The position numbers and the translations under genes were made by a program. Below are positions 33,294-46,202 of a stretch of 64,000 nt of DNA, piece after piece. Source of the DNA: Burkholderia pyrrocinia (GTDB taxonomy: Bacteria > Pseudomonadota > Gammaproteobacteria > Burkholderiales > Burkholderiaceae); contig NZ_CP011504.1 of assembly GCF_001028665.1 (NCBI RefSeq), positions 1,922,001-1,986,000 on the forward strand, written 5' to 3'. The notes under the pieces are model-generated. The model was not told the origin of the DNA, did not search any database, and saw only the letters and a list, made by a program, of their open reading frames with translations. Position 1 is the stretch's first letter; every line of letters starts with the position of its first letter.

Positions 33294-34523
33294 TCAATCG
33301 TCGCCGCGGCTACGAAATGCCGGCTGCAACCACAGCAGTGCCGTGGCGGCTGTACCGGACGCGATGGAGACGATTGCGGGACGCAGTCCGCCGAACGCCT
33401 GTGCACATCCGAGCACGACCAACGGGCTGAGGAACTGGCCCAAATAGAGCGCGGCTGTGAAACCGCCTAGGGCGCGGCCACGAATCGCGAGCGATAGCCT
33501 GCGCATCAGCGGCAGGATTGCGTTTGGGACCAGCATGCCGCCGCCGAAGCCGTGAATCACGACCGCCACGACGATGGCCGGCACCGTATTGGCGCTCGCA
33601 AGCAGATACAGACCCACCGCAAGCAGCACAAGGAGCGCGACATTGACGAAGCGCCGGCCGAGCGAGTCGCGCAACCATGGCCATGCGATGGAGCCGGCCA
33701 GCGTCGATAGCAAACCGATACCCGAGACCGCACCGATCATCGTCGACGAGTGCTGCCCGATGTCGATCATCAGCTGCGGCATCTGCACCGGGACCACGAA
33801 GGAACTGACCATTCCGACGCAGATCAGCAGATAGCCAATGGCGAGCGTCGACGCGAGCTTGCCGCCGGACAGCGGCGTGCCGCCGTCGCCCGGCTCGGCG
33901 GGCCGACCATGACGCAGCGGCTCCCACAGCAGGGCGGCAATCGCAGGTATGAGCAGGATCGGCAGCAGGTAAAGATAGAACGGATAGCGCCATGCGTGCT
34001 CGCCGGCCGCGCCGCCGAGCACGAAAAAAATCGTGCCGACGACACCGATCGTGACGACCTGCCGGTTCACGTAGCGCACCCGTTGTTCACCGTGCCAGTA
34101 GTCGCCGATTAACGTCGTGCAGCACGTCATCACGCACGCTTCCGCGGCGCCGAGCGCGAACCGGCAGACGAGGATCGCGGTGAAACTGTCGAGCCATGCC
34201 GGCGCAGCGCCGACCAGCCCGTACACGAGCGTTGCTAGCAAAAACAGCATCTTGCGTCCGACGCGATCGGCAAGCCAGCCGGCGAGCGGCGCGCACAGCG
34301 CGATCGCAAGGGCGGGGCCCGTCGCGACGAGCGGCACGAGTGCGGCGAGGCGCGGGTTGGCTGGCACGAAGTCCGCCGCGAGTTTCGGCAGGATCGGCGC
34401 GATCATGACTGCGCCCATTACGGTGAGACTGCTGCCGAGCAGCAGCACAGCACCCTGGCTGGCGCCGGCTTGCCTAGCGGCACGTGAATATGGCGCGGTA
34501 TGCGTGGAAGAAAGCGGATTCAT
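33294..34523 (-). CDS. MFS transporter
   Basis: 409-aa, 12-TM major facilitator. LSSTHTAPYSRAARQAG leader, LTVMGAVMIAPILPKLAADF in TM1, motif A GWLADRVGRK (about residue 85) and RFALGAAEACVMT are visible. ATG 34523 has GGGAGCAG upstream. Between the amidase and the MetA-like outer-membrane protein, it probably imports an aromatic or amide substrate, but DHA1-type export is possible. Confidence 0.88.
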   Translation of the reverse strand: MNPLSSTHTAPYSRAARQAGASQGAVLLLGSSLTVMGAVMIAPILPKLAADFVPANPRLAALVPLVATGPALAIALCAPLAGWLADRVGRKMLFLLATLVYGLVGAAPAWLDSFTAILVCRFALGAAEACVMTCCTTLIGDYWHGEQRVRYVNRQVVTIGVVGTIFFVLGGAAGEHAWRYPFYLYLLPILLIPAIAALLWEPLRHGRPAEPGDGGTPLSGGKLASTLAIGYLLICVGMVSSFVVPVQMPQLMIDIGQHSSTMIGAVSGIGLLSTLAGSIAWPWLRDSLGRRFVNVALLVLLAVGLYLLASANTVPAIVVAVVIHGFGGGMLVPNAILPLMRRLSLAIRGRALGGFTAALYLGQFLSPLVVLGCAQAFGGLRPAIVSIASGTAATALLWLQPAFRSRGDD

Positions 34524-34545
34524 CGACTGCTCCCGAATCAGAACA

Positions 34546-35484
34546 TCAGAACGACAGCGCGGCACGCAGCGCGATTTGGTACCCCTGCGCGTGGTTTTGC
34601 GCACCGAATTCCTTGTAGACGTGCAGCCATACCGCCGGCTTTCCCGGTTCGACATAGCTGATCGCCGGGCCCAGCGCGTTCACGTGCGCGCGGTTGCCGT
34701 CGACATTCGGGCCGTGGTCGTTGCTCAGTTGCCGCTCGATGTAGCCGCCGAGGCCGGCGGTGAACGGGCCGATGTGCTGTCCGAGCGCGAATTCCTGGCG
34801 GAACCCGGTGCCGCTTCGATAGTTCGTTGCACGGTTCGTCGTGTTCTGATCGACCTCGATGCTGGTCGAGATTTCGAATCCGCTGTCGGTGATGTACGTT
34901 GCGCCGATGATCGGCGAGAAGGTCCAGTGGTTGACGCCAGGATTGAAAAGTCGAGTGGCCCGATAGGCTCCCGTTGGCGCCTGCACTTGGAGTGCGACGT
35001 TGACGAACAGTCTAGGCAAAGTCCACGCGAGAATCAGCGGCTGGAAATCCGCATCGCCGATATTGGTCGGATCGGCCGACATTGCGAGCGTTCCCGCGGG
35101 CGTCGGTACGTTCACGTGCCCGTTCAGATTCAGGAACGGCACGATCGCGCCGAAGCCGACGTTCGCGCCGAACAGCCTCGCGTTTGTCATTCTGATGTAT
35201 GCGAGGCTCCACGACGCGGCTGTTAATGAGAAGTCGGCATTGCCGCCGTTGCGCATCGTGTGCGTCGAGTAGTACGCGAAGCGTGTGGCGAGCGTGCCGT
35301 TGGGCGTGGGTGGCGGCGTCATCCCCGCGCCGAAATCGAACACGCCGAACGGCGTGATCGGGCCGTCGTTTTCAAGCGCGCCAGCGCTCTGACATGCGAG
35401 CGTTGCCGCCAATGTGCCGATCGCGACGACGGTGGTGCGTGTGCGACAGTGCCGCGCGCCATGCGGGCGTCTGAGGACTTTCAT
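34546..35484 (-). CDS. MetA-pathway-of-phenol-degradation outer-membrane protein (SphX-like)
   Basis: 312-aa outer-membrane beta-barrel of the Phenol_MetA_deg (COG4313) family. A signal peptide (about residues 1-36, ending in SAGA) is followed by alternating amphipathic strands, FLNLNGHVNVPTPAG, LQVQAPTGAYR, HWTFSPIIGATYITDSGFEISTS and a C-terminal Phe (AALSF*). Such proteins are linked to aromatic hydrocarbon uptake. It lies 22 bp upstream of the MFS gene, in the same operon. Confidence 0.9.
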   Translation of the reverse strand: MKVLRRPHGARHCRTRTTVVAIGTLAATLACQSAGALENDGPITPFGVFDFGAGMTPPPTPNGTLATRFAYYSTHTMRNGGNADFSLTAASWSLAYIRMTNARLFGANVGFGAIVPFLNLNGHVNVPTPAGTLAMSADPTNIGDADFQPLILAWTLPRLFVNVALQVQAPTGAYRATRLFNPGVNHWTFSPIIGATYITDSGFEISTSIEVDQNTTNRATNYRSGTGFRQEFALGQHIGPFTAGLGGYIERQLSNDHGPNVDGNRAHVNALGPAISYVEPGKPAVWLHVYKEFGAQNHAQGYQIALRAALSF

Positions 35485-35562
35485 CGTGCCGTTCCCCGTA
35501 CAGTTGAAATGTGTACAGAGTCTAGGAACGTCAAAATCCGGCGCGTTATCCGCTTTTGGTAA

Positions 35563-36552
35563 TTATCGTGGGGGGCGTTTGAGCGTATCGGACGGCAGTT
35601 CGCCGAACAGTTCCCGGTAGTGCGACGCGAATCGGCTCAGGTGCCAGAAGCCCCAGCGCGCAGCCACAGCGCCGATGCACGTAGAACCGGGGAGCGCGCA
35701 CCGCAGTTCGCGACGGACCGCGTTGAGCCGCAGCGCACGTACGTAGTGTGCGGGGTGCGTGTCGAGCATCTGCTCAAAGCAGTATTGCAGCTTGCGCCGG
35801 CTTGCTCCGACGGTTGTGCACAGGTCCAGTACCGTGGGCGGCGAGTCGGGATGGGCCAGCACGTGGTCGCGCACGCGCTCGACGATACGCCGGCGCGCGG
35901 TGCCGTCTAGACGCATCACGTCGCGCTCGGTATACGCGAGCGATAAGAGCTCGAGCACGATCGAGTCGTGCAGCGTCTTGCGCACTTGAGGATGGTCGAT
36001 TAGCGTCGGATCGGCTCGAAGTGCGCGGAAGGTGTCGGCCAGTGCCTGTTGCAATCGGGCACGGCGCGGCGCGTCAAGACCAATCAATCTCGGTTCCCGC
36101 GGCTGAGGTTTCCCCTCGGACACCAGCTCGGCCAGCCCGCTCAGCAGAGTGGCAGGGAGCGCCGCCACAACTATCTCGTGGGACGACGGCGTGCGCAACT
36201 CGGGCAGACATTCGCCGTCGGTCACGAGCAGGGCGCTGTGTTCGAGCGCGTTGCCAGCCAGATGGGCAGTACCGTTGATGTGAAGCGGGATGCTGAAAGT
36301 AAGCGAACCGACCCACGCGGCACCACGCTTGAGGACTGCTCGATTCATACGCTCATGAAAGAGCTGCAAGGTATCGACGCGTATTTCACTCAGTTCGCTT
36401 TGAAACTTCCCTGGCGAAAATTGATCGACGGTTAAATGCCATCCATGCATCGCGCTGGCGTGCTGATCGACGTCGCTGCAAGCGACATGTCGAACCTGGC
36501 CCTCGCGCGCGGCTTCGACGGTCGGCAGAGCAATAGCGGCAGGCTCGGACAT
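35563..36552 (-). CDS. AraC/XylS-family transcriptional regulator
   Basis: 329-aa regulator. N-terminal ligand-binding AraC_binding_2-like domain (SDVDQHASAMHGWHLTVDQF) and C-terminal double HTH (PPTVLDLCTTVGASRRKLQYCFEQML... and IGAVAARWGFWHLSRFASHYRELFGELPSDTL). ATG 36552 with AAGGAGCG is chosen over the upstream ATG 36654. It directly precedes the MetA/MFS/amidase operon on the same strand and is its likely activator. Confidence 0.9.
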   Translation of the reverse strand: MSEPAAIALPTVEAAREGQVRHVACSDVDQHASAMHGWHLTVDQFSPGKFQSELSEIRVDTLQLFHERMNRAVLKRGAAWVGSLTFSIPLHINGTAHLAGNALEHSALLVTDGECLPELRTPSSHEIVVAALPATLLSGLAELVSEGKPQPREPRLIGLDAPRRARLQQALADTFRALRADPTLIDHPQVRKTLHDSIVLELLSLAYTERDVMRLDGTARRRIVERVRDHVLAHPDSPPTVLDLCTTVGASRRKLQYCFEQMLDTHPAHYVRALRLNAVRRELRCALPGSTCIGAVAARWGFWHLSRFASHYRELFGELPSDTLKRPPR

Positions 36553-37004
36553 CGGCGCTCCTTTGGTCGGCGCACTACCGTAAGTAGCCAAAATTGCGTC
36601 GGCAATCCGGGTTGTTGCGGACAGGCAGCAGTCTGCATCGGAGTTGGCATTCAACGCCGAAGAATTACTCGGGTACGTATCGAATTGCCAATTTGTGATA
36701 ACCGCAGGCGCTCTTTTTCAGACTTATGGGCTTGTGGTGGCGATATCGTACTTCGTGATCGGTAAGATGACGGATCAAAGTAGGAGTGATGTTGCCTCTG
36801 GTGTGGCAACCTGCAAAGTATTGCTCTGCCTTAAGATATTGGATTGGTTAATATGTCGGGAATTGGTGAATCGTAATATTTGCAACCTTGCGTGTGCCAG
36901 CGATTCCGCCTGCCAGGCTCGTCTGACCGCTCTTACGCAGCTATCGCTGGAAGGCCTCTTGCGGGCATACTGTCGGCTCGCGTGACGGCTAATCCTGGTA
37001 GCCT
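36553..37004. other. AT-richer intergenic region with no evident gene
   Basis: About 450 bp upstream of the AraC gene, with lower G+C than the flanking genes. No family is recognised in any frame. Probable acquired or decayed DNA next to transposase remnants. Confidence 0.5.
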
Positions 37005-37316
37005 TTACGAGCACCACGTCCTGAAGGGAGGGACGCATCCAAGATTCAGATAGTACCCGAGTGAAATTGCTGCACGGTGATTCAATAATAGATCGAACGT
37101 CGCTGATTTTAATTTAACTTCAATCATATCAACGGTCCCGTCAATTTCACGATTGAGCCGCAAATACTTCAGTGCCTTTTCGAATTGTGAGCGTTTTTTT
37201 TCAAAGAGTCGCGCCACGTAATTTACACACGGCCATAACGATTTTTCGTCGAATCGAACGCTCAGGCGTTGACCGCTGAATTGGCATGCATAGATGAAGG
37301 TCTGGAACTGGGTCAT
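37005..37316 (-). CDS. Hypothetical protein, low G+C
   Basis: 103-aa frame (MTQFQTFIYACQFSGQRL...) with balanced amino-acid composition and lower G+C than neighbours, as seen in laterally acquired genes. No recognised motif, weak ribosome-binding site. It may be genuine or a chance frame in AT-rich DNA. Confidence 0.35.
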   Translation of the reverse strand: MTQFQTFIYACQFSGQRLSVRFDEKSLWPCVNYVARLFEKKRSQFEKALKYLRLNREIDGTVDMIEVKLKSATFDLLLNHRAAISLGYYLNLGCVPPFRTWCS

Positions 37317-37347
37317 TTCAACGTGACCTGAGTAAGCGAGTTGAGTG

Positions 37348-37876
<529 letters not shown>

Positions 37877-37895
37877 TTCCTATTTTGAGTAGGTA
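37877..37895. promoter_or_regulatory. CCTA-N7-TAGG motif upstream of the amino-acid permease
   Basis: TTCCTATTTTGAGTAGGTA matches the motif at 56364-56382 (gabT/MHS intergenic) at 17 of 19 positions and contains the CCTA-N7-TAGG core also found at 53235-53253. Candidate PucR-type operator, 218 bp ahead of the permease start. Confidence 0.5.
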
Positions 37896-38113
37896 TCGGC
37901 CAAATTCTGTCATTCCTAAGATGGACTCTCTCGATGATCTCGAGGCACGCAGTTCGTTCGTCTCCGTCTTAACGGCTCTTCGCGTGCAGATGCCGTACGG
38001 AACGTGGTTTCGAACGTGCTCAAGGTACTGGGTCTGGCACTGACACCGCATACCCTGCGAGATCATCGACAGTTGGAGATTCAGGATCAGGGTACGTCGC
38101 TATTGGAGGAGAC

Positions 38114-39517
38114 ATGGAAGTAAGAACAGAGTCGGGGCTGAGCAATGGCCTCAAGCAGCGTCATGTCACCATGATGTCGATTGCCGGTGTGATCGGCGCA
38201 GGATTGTTCGTCGGCTCGGGCCACGCAATCGCGTCCGCGGGACCGGCGGCAGTCATTGCCTACGCGATTACCGGCGCCCTCATTGTCCTCGTGATGAGAA
38301 TGTTGGGCGAGATGGCCACGGCTCAACCAGACAGCGGATCGTTCTCGACCTATGCAGATCGAGCCATCGGCCATTGGGCGGGCTTTACGATCGGCTGGCT
38401 GTACTGGTGGTTCTGGGTGCTCGTGATCCCAATCGAGGCGACGGCAGCTGCAACGATCCTGAACGCGTGGTTTCCCTCTGTTGCGACGTGGATCTTTGCT
38501 CTTGGTATCACGACCGTACTGACCGTCACCAATCTGTTCTCGGTCAAAAACTACGGCGAGTTCGAGTTCTGGTTTGCGCTGATCAAGGTTGTTGCGATTA
38601 TCGTGTTTTTATGCATCGGTGCCGCGGCGATTGTGGGAATTTTCCCGCACTCGAACGTATCTGGCGCAGCGCGTCTCTTCAACAATGGCGGCTTTATGCC
38701 GAACGGGATCGGCGCGGTATTCGCAGCGATGCTCACGGTGATGTTCTCTTTCATGGGGACCGAGATCGTCACCATCGCAGCGGCCGAATCAGACGACCCG
38801 CAGAACCAAATCGTACGCGCGACCAACTCGGTGATCTGGCGGATTTCGCTGTTCTATCTGGGCTCCATTCTGGTTGTCACGTCGATCGTGCCGTGGAACG
38901 ACGCTCTGCTGTCTTCGCACGGGTCATACCAGCGCGCAATGGAATTGATCGGTATTCCGCATGCCAAGGCAATCATCGACATCGTTGTTCTCGTGTCGGT
39001 CGCGAGCTGTCTGAACTCCGCGTTGTACACCGCCTCACGGATGATCTTCTCGTTATCCAAGCGAGGGGACGCGCCTGCGTTTTTGCGCAAAACGGATGCC
39101 GCTGGTACGCCGCGCGCGGCAGTGTTCGCGTCCACCGCATTCGGGTTTCTCACGGTGATCGCGAACTATCTGATGCCGGACTACGTGTTCAACTTTCTCC
39201 TCGCGACATCGGGTGCTATCGCGTTGTTGGTCTATCTCGTGATTGCAGTGTCGCAACTGAGGATGCGTGAGACGCTCGAGGCGGGCGGCGCGCGCATCCA
39301 GCTGAAGATGTGGTGCTTCCCGTGGTTGACGTGGCTCGTCATCGTGTTCATTTGCGGCTTGCTGATCGCGATGCTGCTCCGAGATGCACAAAGAATGGAG
39401 GTTGCCGCAACCGGGGCATTGGCGACGATCGTCGTTGCGGCGTCCTGGCTGAATCAGGCGCGTCGGAAGCGGGAAGACTTGCCCGCACCCGTACGGGTAT
39501 CTGTGAGTTCCCGATGA
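38114..39517 (+). CDS. Amino-acid permease (APC superfamily, GabP/AAT type)
   Basis: 467-aa, 12-TM permease. LKQRHVTMMSIAGVIGAGLFVGSGHAIASAGPAA is the AAT-family TM1 signature, with PDSGSFSTYADRAIGHWAGF next. This group imports GABA, proline, aromatic or basic amino acids. GGAGGAGAC precedes the ATG. The promoter carries the motif shared with the gab-type locus, suggesting GABA or another omega-amino acid as substrate (inference). Confidence 0.9.
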   Translation: MEVRTESGLSNGLKQRHVTMMSIAGVIGAGLFVGSGHAIASAGPAAVIAYAITGALIVLVMRMLGEMATAQPDSGSFSTYADRAIGHWAGFTIGWLYWWFWVLVIPIEATAAATILNAWFPSVATWIFALGITTVLTVTNLFSVKNYGEFEFWFALIKVVAIIVFLCIGAAAIVGIFPHSNVSGAARLFNNGGFMPNGIGAVFAAMLTVMFSFMGTEIVTIAAAESDDPQNQIVRATNSVIWRISLFYLGSILVVTSIVPWNDALLSSHGSYQRAMELIGIPHAKAIIDIVVLVSVASCLNSALYTASRMIFSLSKRGDAPAFLRKTDAAGTPRAAVFASTAFGFLTVIANYLMPDYVFNFLLATSGAIALLVYLVIAVSQLRMRETLEAGGARIQLKMWCFPWLTWLVIVFICGLLIAMLLRDAQRMEVAATGALATIVVAASWLNQARRKREDLPAPVRVSVSSR

Positions 39518-39680
39518 GGGAACCCGGTCGAAGCACGCATCGCGACGCGCGGAGCGGTTTGCTTCGAGCGCCACGGGTACTGCCAGCGGTGTCCGTGGCG
39601 GCGCAGAGCTCTACAGGCTATGGCATCGCGATCCTCATGCGGCGTATCCAGTCGAACACACGCAAGGCGGCGATTTTGCA

Positions 39681-40613
39681 ATGAAGAAGGTATTTCTCGA
39701 CTGTACTGCTGACCTGCGCGCGGTGATCGACGCTCAGGGTTTGCGGATTCCCGAAGGCATGGAGATACGGGACGGCTCATTCGATAGCCGTCAGATCTCG
39801 GAATGGTGCAGGGGAGCGGCCATCGTTCTGGTCGAGCATACGGCGATTCCGGACGAGGTTCTGATCAACAACACCTCGCTGCGCGAGATCGTCTTTATGG
39901 GAACGGGCGCGGCGAGCTACGTCAATCTGGAACTCGCCGAACGGGCCGGAATCTCGGTTTCGACCGTGTCGGAATATGCCGACCGTGCGGTGGCGGAACA
40001 TACCATCGCGCTGATGTTCGCCGGCGCTCGGCGAGTGGCCGATATGGACCGTGACATTCGGCTTGGTCAATGGGCACCGCTGTCGGGGATGCAGTTGCAG
40101 GGCAAGCGTCTTGCCGTAATTGGTCTTGGTGGAATCGGGACGGCTGTTGCGCAGCTTGCCGAAGCGATCGGCATGCAGGTATCCGGCTGGAATCGAACCG
40201 CACGCAACGTCAGCTTCTACTGCCCGGACATCCGACAAGTGCTGCAGGGCGCTGAGGTTGTGACCGTCCACGTTACCCTGAATGAGCAGACTCGCGGTTT
40301 CCTTGACCGCGAACTGCTGTCGTTGCCGAAGCGGGGCTTCCTCCTCGTCAATACAGCGCGGGCCGCTATTCTCGATCACCTTGCCTTCCGGGGCGGGCTG
40401 GCCAGCGGGCAGATCGGCTACGCTTCCGTCGATGTGTTTGACGAAGAACCACTACCGTCCGGAGACTGGTTACGTTCACAGCCCAACGTCACGATGACCG
40501 CCCATGCCGCATATATGACAACAGAAGCGTATTGCAGTCTGTGGCGCAAGACATTGGCTCACGTGGACCGGATTGAAGCATCCGGCGCCGCGTCGCCACC
40601 ATCGCCTCGCTAG
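39681..40613 (+). CDS. D-2-hydroxyacid dehydrogenase family protein
   Basis: 310-aa NAD-dependent 2-hydroxyacid dehydrogenase. Rossmann motif GLGGIGTAVAQLAEAIG (about residues 149-165), catalytic Arg in NTARAAILD, Glu in DVFDEEPLP and His in MTAHAAYMT. Cofactor-tail residue after beta2 (WNRTARN) suggests NADP tolerance. It follows the permease by 163 bp. Substrate unknown. Confidence 0.88.
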   Translation: MKKVFLDCTADLRAVIDAQGLRIPEGMEIRDGSFDSRQISEWCRGAAIVLVEHTAIPDEVLINNTSLREIVFMGTGAASYVNLELAERAGISVSTVSEYADRAVAEHTIALMFAGARRVADMDRDIRLGQWAPLSGMQLQGKRLAVIGLGGIGTAVAQLAEAIGMQVSGWNRTARNVSFYCPDIRQVLQGAEVVTVHVTLNEQTRGFLDRELLSLPKRGFLLVNTARAAILDHLAFRGGLASGQIGYASVDVFDEEPLPSGDWLRSQPNVTMTAHAAYMTTEAYCSLWRKTLAHVDRIEASGAASPPSPR

Positions 40614-40992
40614 CTTCGAGGCCTGTTCTCCGCCCGGATTCGAAGAGCTGGGTAGGTTTGCACGCGGTGTGGACGCCATCGCGGTGTCAGTCCGGTCATC
40701 TCGATTCAACTGACAATTTCCACCGCGTCGCGTGTTGCTACATGCGATACCGAAAGCTTCCCCGGTTTTCATATGTCGTAGAGGATGGTTCGCCGAAATT
40801 GGCTACCTATGCTCGGAGCCGCTGGACGATGCGACCTCAGCCATGTCAGGAAAGGAGGCGCGTGAGCCAGCTTTCCCTTGATGAGGTGAGGTAGCTAATG
40901 AAAATGCAACTCAAATCCGTATTTGCACTGTCGGCGCTCGCATTTGCCGTCGCAGCGCATGCAGAAGTGGTCAAGATCGGCGTGGCAGGCCC

Positions 40993-40996
40993 GCTG
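40993..40996. repeat. 4-bp target-site duplication (left)
   Basis: GCTG immediately left of the IS; the same GCTG lies at 42954-42957 on the right. A 4-bp duplication is usual for IS21-family insertion. Confidence 0.85.
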
Positions 40997-41088
40997 TGTT
41001 GGGCGCAAAGTAATAATGAGCCACTTCGCGCGAAGTAAATCTAAGCCACCTTTCAGTACAGTCAGCCTTTTGCGCGCAAAGGCTGGCG

Positions 41089-42887
<1,799 letters not shown>

Positions 42888-43980
42888 CGACTGGCTCAGT
42901 TTTACTTTGCGCGATCAGGCGCGAAGTGGCTCAGATTTCAAATGCGTTTGACAGCTGACCGGTGCGCAGGCGCTGTTCGGGAAGGATAACGAGCGCGGTG
43001 TGAGGCTGGCGATCGACGACCTCAACGCCTCGAACCTCAAGATCAACGGACAACCCGTCAAGTTCGAGTTGCTCTCGGAAGACGATCAAGCGGATCCCAA
43101 GACCGGGATGTCGATTGCCCAGAAGCTCGTCGATTCGGGCGTCAAGGCCGTGATTGGGCACTACAACTCCGGCGTGATGATCCCTGCCGACAGCATCTAT
43201 AACAACGCGCACATTCCGGTAATTACCGGCGCCGCCTCGAATCCGGCCATCACGGCGGCCGGCCTGCCGTACGTTTTTCGCCTGGCAGCGAACGACAACG
43301 TGATGGGCGCGCGGATGGCTGAGTTCGCACACGACCAGCTCAAGGCGAAGAAGGTCGCGGTGATTGACGACCGGACCGCGTACGGATCGGGCGTCGCGGA
43401 TGTTTTCGTGGCAACGGCGAAGAAGCTGGGGATGACTGTCACGACTCGCGAGTTCGCGACCGATAAATCGGTCGACTTTACTGCGATCCTGAACAAGATC
43501 AAGGGAACGAAGCCGGACGCGGTCTTCTATGGCGGCTACTACGCGCAAGCAGCGACCGTCGGCCGCCAGTCGCGGCAACTTGCGTTCGATGCTCCGATCC
43601 TTGGCGGCGATGGGATCTGCTCGGTCGAACTGCCCAAGCTGGCCGGCGGCGCACTGGACGGGCGGGGCTATTGCGCTCAAGGCGGTTTGCCGCTCGAGCA
43701 GCTTGCGAAGGGCCCGGAGTTCGCTGCTCGTTACACCAAGGAGTTTGGTGGCAAAGCCGACATCTACTCACCCGCCTTTTACTCCGCCACGATGCTCGTT
43801 GCCGATGCCATGAAGCGAGCCAACTCGACAGACCCCGAGAAATTCGTTCCGCTGTTGAAGAAGGATGCTTTCTCGACGCTCGTCGGGACGGTACGTTTCG
43901 ACTCGTCTGGTGAATGGGTTAACGCGCCGGTTACGCTCTACAAGATCGTCGACGGCAAGTTGAACCAGATCCGTCAGTAG

Positions 43981-44585
43981 CGAGCGTTCGTCGCGCGGAG
44001 CGCGAAACAGGGCCTTTGAGTACCGGCGGCGGTCGGCGTGGACACGATCTCGATCACGGAGCCGTCCATTCTCGACAAGTCCGAGAATTCGATTAGCTGA
44101 CCAGCACATCTTCGAGACGCTGGGTCGCCGCCGGTACAGCATACCCATTTGAGACTTAGCGGGGGATTTGCCGCACAGCCGTCGGTCGCGCGTCCTGAAG
44201 CCTAACAACGGGACGCGACTGTTCCCGAGACGGTCTGCCGTCCCCGATCCACCGTTACCGTGGCGTGCACTGGCCTCCCTTGGGGCGTATGTGGTCTGCA
44301 TGAGTGCCTGAGGAATCCAGCTACCCGCGATTGGGTAATTTTCTTTCAAGATCATTGGGTTATTGAGCTCGCATTCCAGTCGGGCTGGCTCGTCAGGACG
44401 ATAGGGAGCGGTGACGTGGGCAGTTTCAAGCCCGCCTGCTACCTCGCGCATAACGCAGCAGCAGATTCTGCTGATCGAGCATTTTCAGGCAACAGAGAGT
44501 GCTGACGCCGGGGCCAACATAAGTAACGGTTACTGAGCAGGCTCAATAGACTATGTCTTACTCACTAACCAACAGGAGGAGTACC
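43981..44585. other. Intergenic region with no evident gene
   Basis: About 600 bp between the split livK gene and the first HAD gene. Frames are short and unrecognisable on both strands. A promoter for the HAD gene is expected near the right end, where AGGAGGA (44574-44580) serves as its ribosome-binding site. Confidence 0.5.
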
Positions 44586-45311
44586 GTGAAACTGACCGAC
44601 TTCGATACTTTGACGTTCGACTGCTACGGCACGCTGATCGACTGGGAAACCGGCATCTTCGAGGGGCTGCGCTCCCTGCTGGAGCGCGTCAAACCGGCGC
44701 TGACGCGCGATCAGGTGCTCGAGGCGCATGCACGTCACGAGTCGTCGCAGCAGCTCTACACGCCGGCGAAACGCTATCAGGACCTGCTCCCGATCGTGTA
44801 CAAGCGCCTGGCAGAGGAATGGGGCGTGCCGTTCACGCACGAAGAGTGCGTGGCATACGGCAAGTCGGTGCAAAACTGGCCGGCGTTCGAGGATTCGCCG
44901 GGCGCGCTGCAGTACCTGAAGAAGTACTACAAGCTCGTGATTCTCTCGAACATTGACAACGACAGCTTCACGTACAGCAACGCGAAGCTTCAGGTCGAAT
45001 TCGACGCGATCCTCACCGCCGAGGACGTCGGCTCGTACAAGCCGTCGCCGCGGAACTTCGAATACATGCTGGACAAGCTCGGCGCCCGCGGCATCAAGTC
45101 GGAGAAGATCCTGCACACTGCGGAAAGCCTGTTCCACGATCACAAGCCTGCGAACGCATTCGGACTTGCTTCGTGCTGGATCTATCGTCGCCACTCGCAG
45201 CCTGGCTTCGGTGCGACGATGAACCCGGGTGAGCAGCCGACGGTGAATTTCCGCTTCAACAGCATGGCGGAACTCGCGAAGGCGCACCAGGAAGCGCTGC
45301 TGCAAAAGTAA
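44586..45311 (+). CDS. HAD-superfamily type II (S)-2-haloacid dehalogenase-like hydrolase, copy 1
   Basis: 241-aa haloacid-dehalogenase-fold hydrolase. Motif [12 protein letters not shown] (Asp nucleophile, residue ~9), motif [10 protein letters not shown], motif III Lys in [10 protein letters not shown] and acidic motif in [11 protein letters not shown] 44586 is chosen because AGGAGGA is 5 nt upstream and the start then equals that of the paralogue. True dehalogenase activity is not proven; many relatives are phosphatases or act in amino-acid pathways. It is followed by a second copy 125 bp away. Confidence 0.9.
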   Translation: MKLTDFDTLTFDCYGTLIDWETGIFEGLRSLLERVKPALTRDQVLEAHARHESSQQLYTPAKRYQDLLPIVYKRLAEEWGVPFTHEECVAYGKSVQNWPAFEDSPGALQYLKKYYKLVILSNIDNDSFTYSNAKLQVEFDAILTAEDVGSYKPSPRNFEYMLDKLGARGIKSEKILHTAESLFHDHKPANAFGLASCWIYRRHSQPGFGATMNPGEQPTVNFRFNSMAELAKAHQEALLQK

Positions 45312-45435
45312 GCAGTCGCGTCACCAGCCGGCGTCCATGTCGGCATGACCCACCTTCGCGCCGATCTTGGCGCGGAGGCATTTCCGGACGTGGTATTGTC
45401 CGCGTGAACCGGAATATCCAGCTAAGGAGTCGTTC

Positions 45436-46155
45436 ATGCGGCTGACCGATTTCAAGGCCCTGACATTCGACTGTTACGGCACCTTGATCGACTGGGAGTC
45501 AGGCATCGTTGCTGGCCTGGCGTCGTTGACTTCGTCACTTGACCAGCCATTGACCCGTGACGAAATACTTGAAGCGCACGCTCGGCACGAGTCTTACCAG
45601 CAGATCTCAACTCCGGACATGCCGTACAATCGGCTGCTCGAAGTGGTTTACAAGAGACTCGCCGAGGAATGGGGGCTGAGTTATACGCACGAACAGGCAG
45701 TCGCATATGGGCGTTCGGTGCGTGATTGGCCGGCTTTTCCGGATTCAGCAAGCACCCTTCAGTATCTGAAGAAGTACTTCAAGCTTGTCGTGATATCCAA
45801 CGTCGACAACGACAACTTTGCTTTCAGTCACGCCAAGCTTCACGTGCCGTTCGATGCCATCGTGACGGCTGAGGATGTCGGCAGCTACAAGCCGTCGAAC
45901 CGAAATTTCGAATACATGCTCGACGTGCTGACTACGCTCGGTGTGCAGAAGGATGAAATTCTGCATGTCGCAGACAGCATGTACCATGATCACGAGCCAG
46001 CGAATCGGCTCGATATCCGTTCGTGCTGGATTCACAGGCGATTCGAGCAACGCGGACTTGGCGCGACGGCGCGCACGCTTGCGGAGCCGACGGTCGACTT
46101 CAAGTTCACCAGCATGGCACAGTTCGTCAAGGCGCATCACGAAGAACTTTCGTGA
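45436..46155 (+). CDS. HAD-superfamily type II dehalogenase-like hydrolase, copy 2
   Basis: 239-aa paralogue of the preceding gene, similar along its whole length ([56 protein letters not shown]). All catalytic motifs are kept. AAGGAGT precedes ATG 45436. A tandem duplication of this kind may have let the copies diverge in substrate. An Lrp-type regulator follows. Confidence 0.9.
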   Translation: MRLTDFKALTFDCYGTLIDWESGIVAGLASLTSSLDQPLTRDEILEAHARHESYQQISTPDMPYNRLLEVVYKRLAEEWGLSYTHEQAVAYGRSVRDWPAFPDSASTLQYLKKYFKLVVISNVDNDNFAFSHAKLHVPFDAIVTAEDVGSYKPSNRNFEYMLDVLTTLGVQKDEILHVADSMYHDHEPANRLDIRSCWIHRRFEQRGLGATARTLAEPTVDFKFTSMAQFVKAHHEELS

Positions 46156-46202
46156 ACCCGACAGGAAGTGCGGTTCGCACGCCGACTCGAGACCAGCACG
46201 AT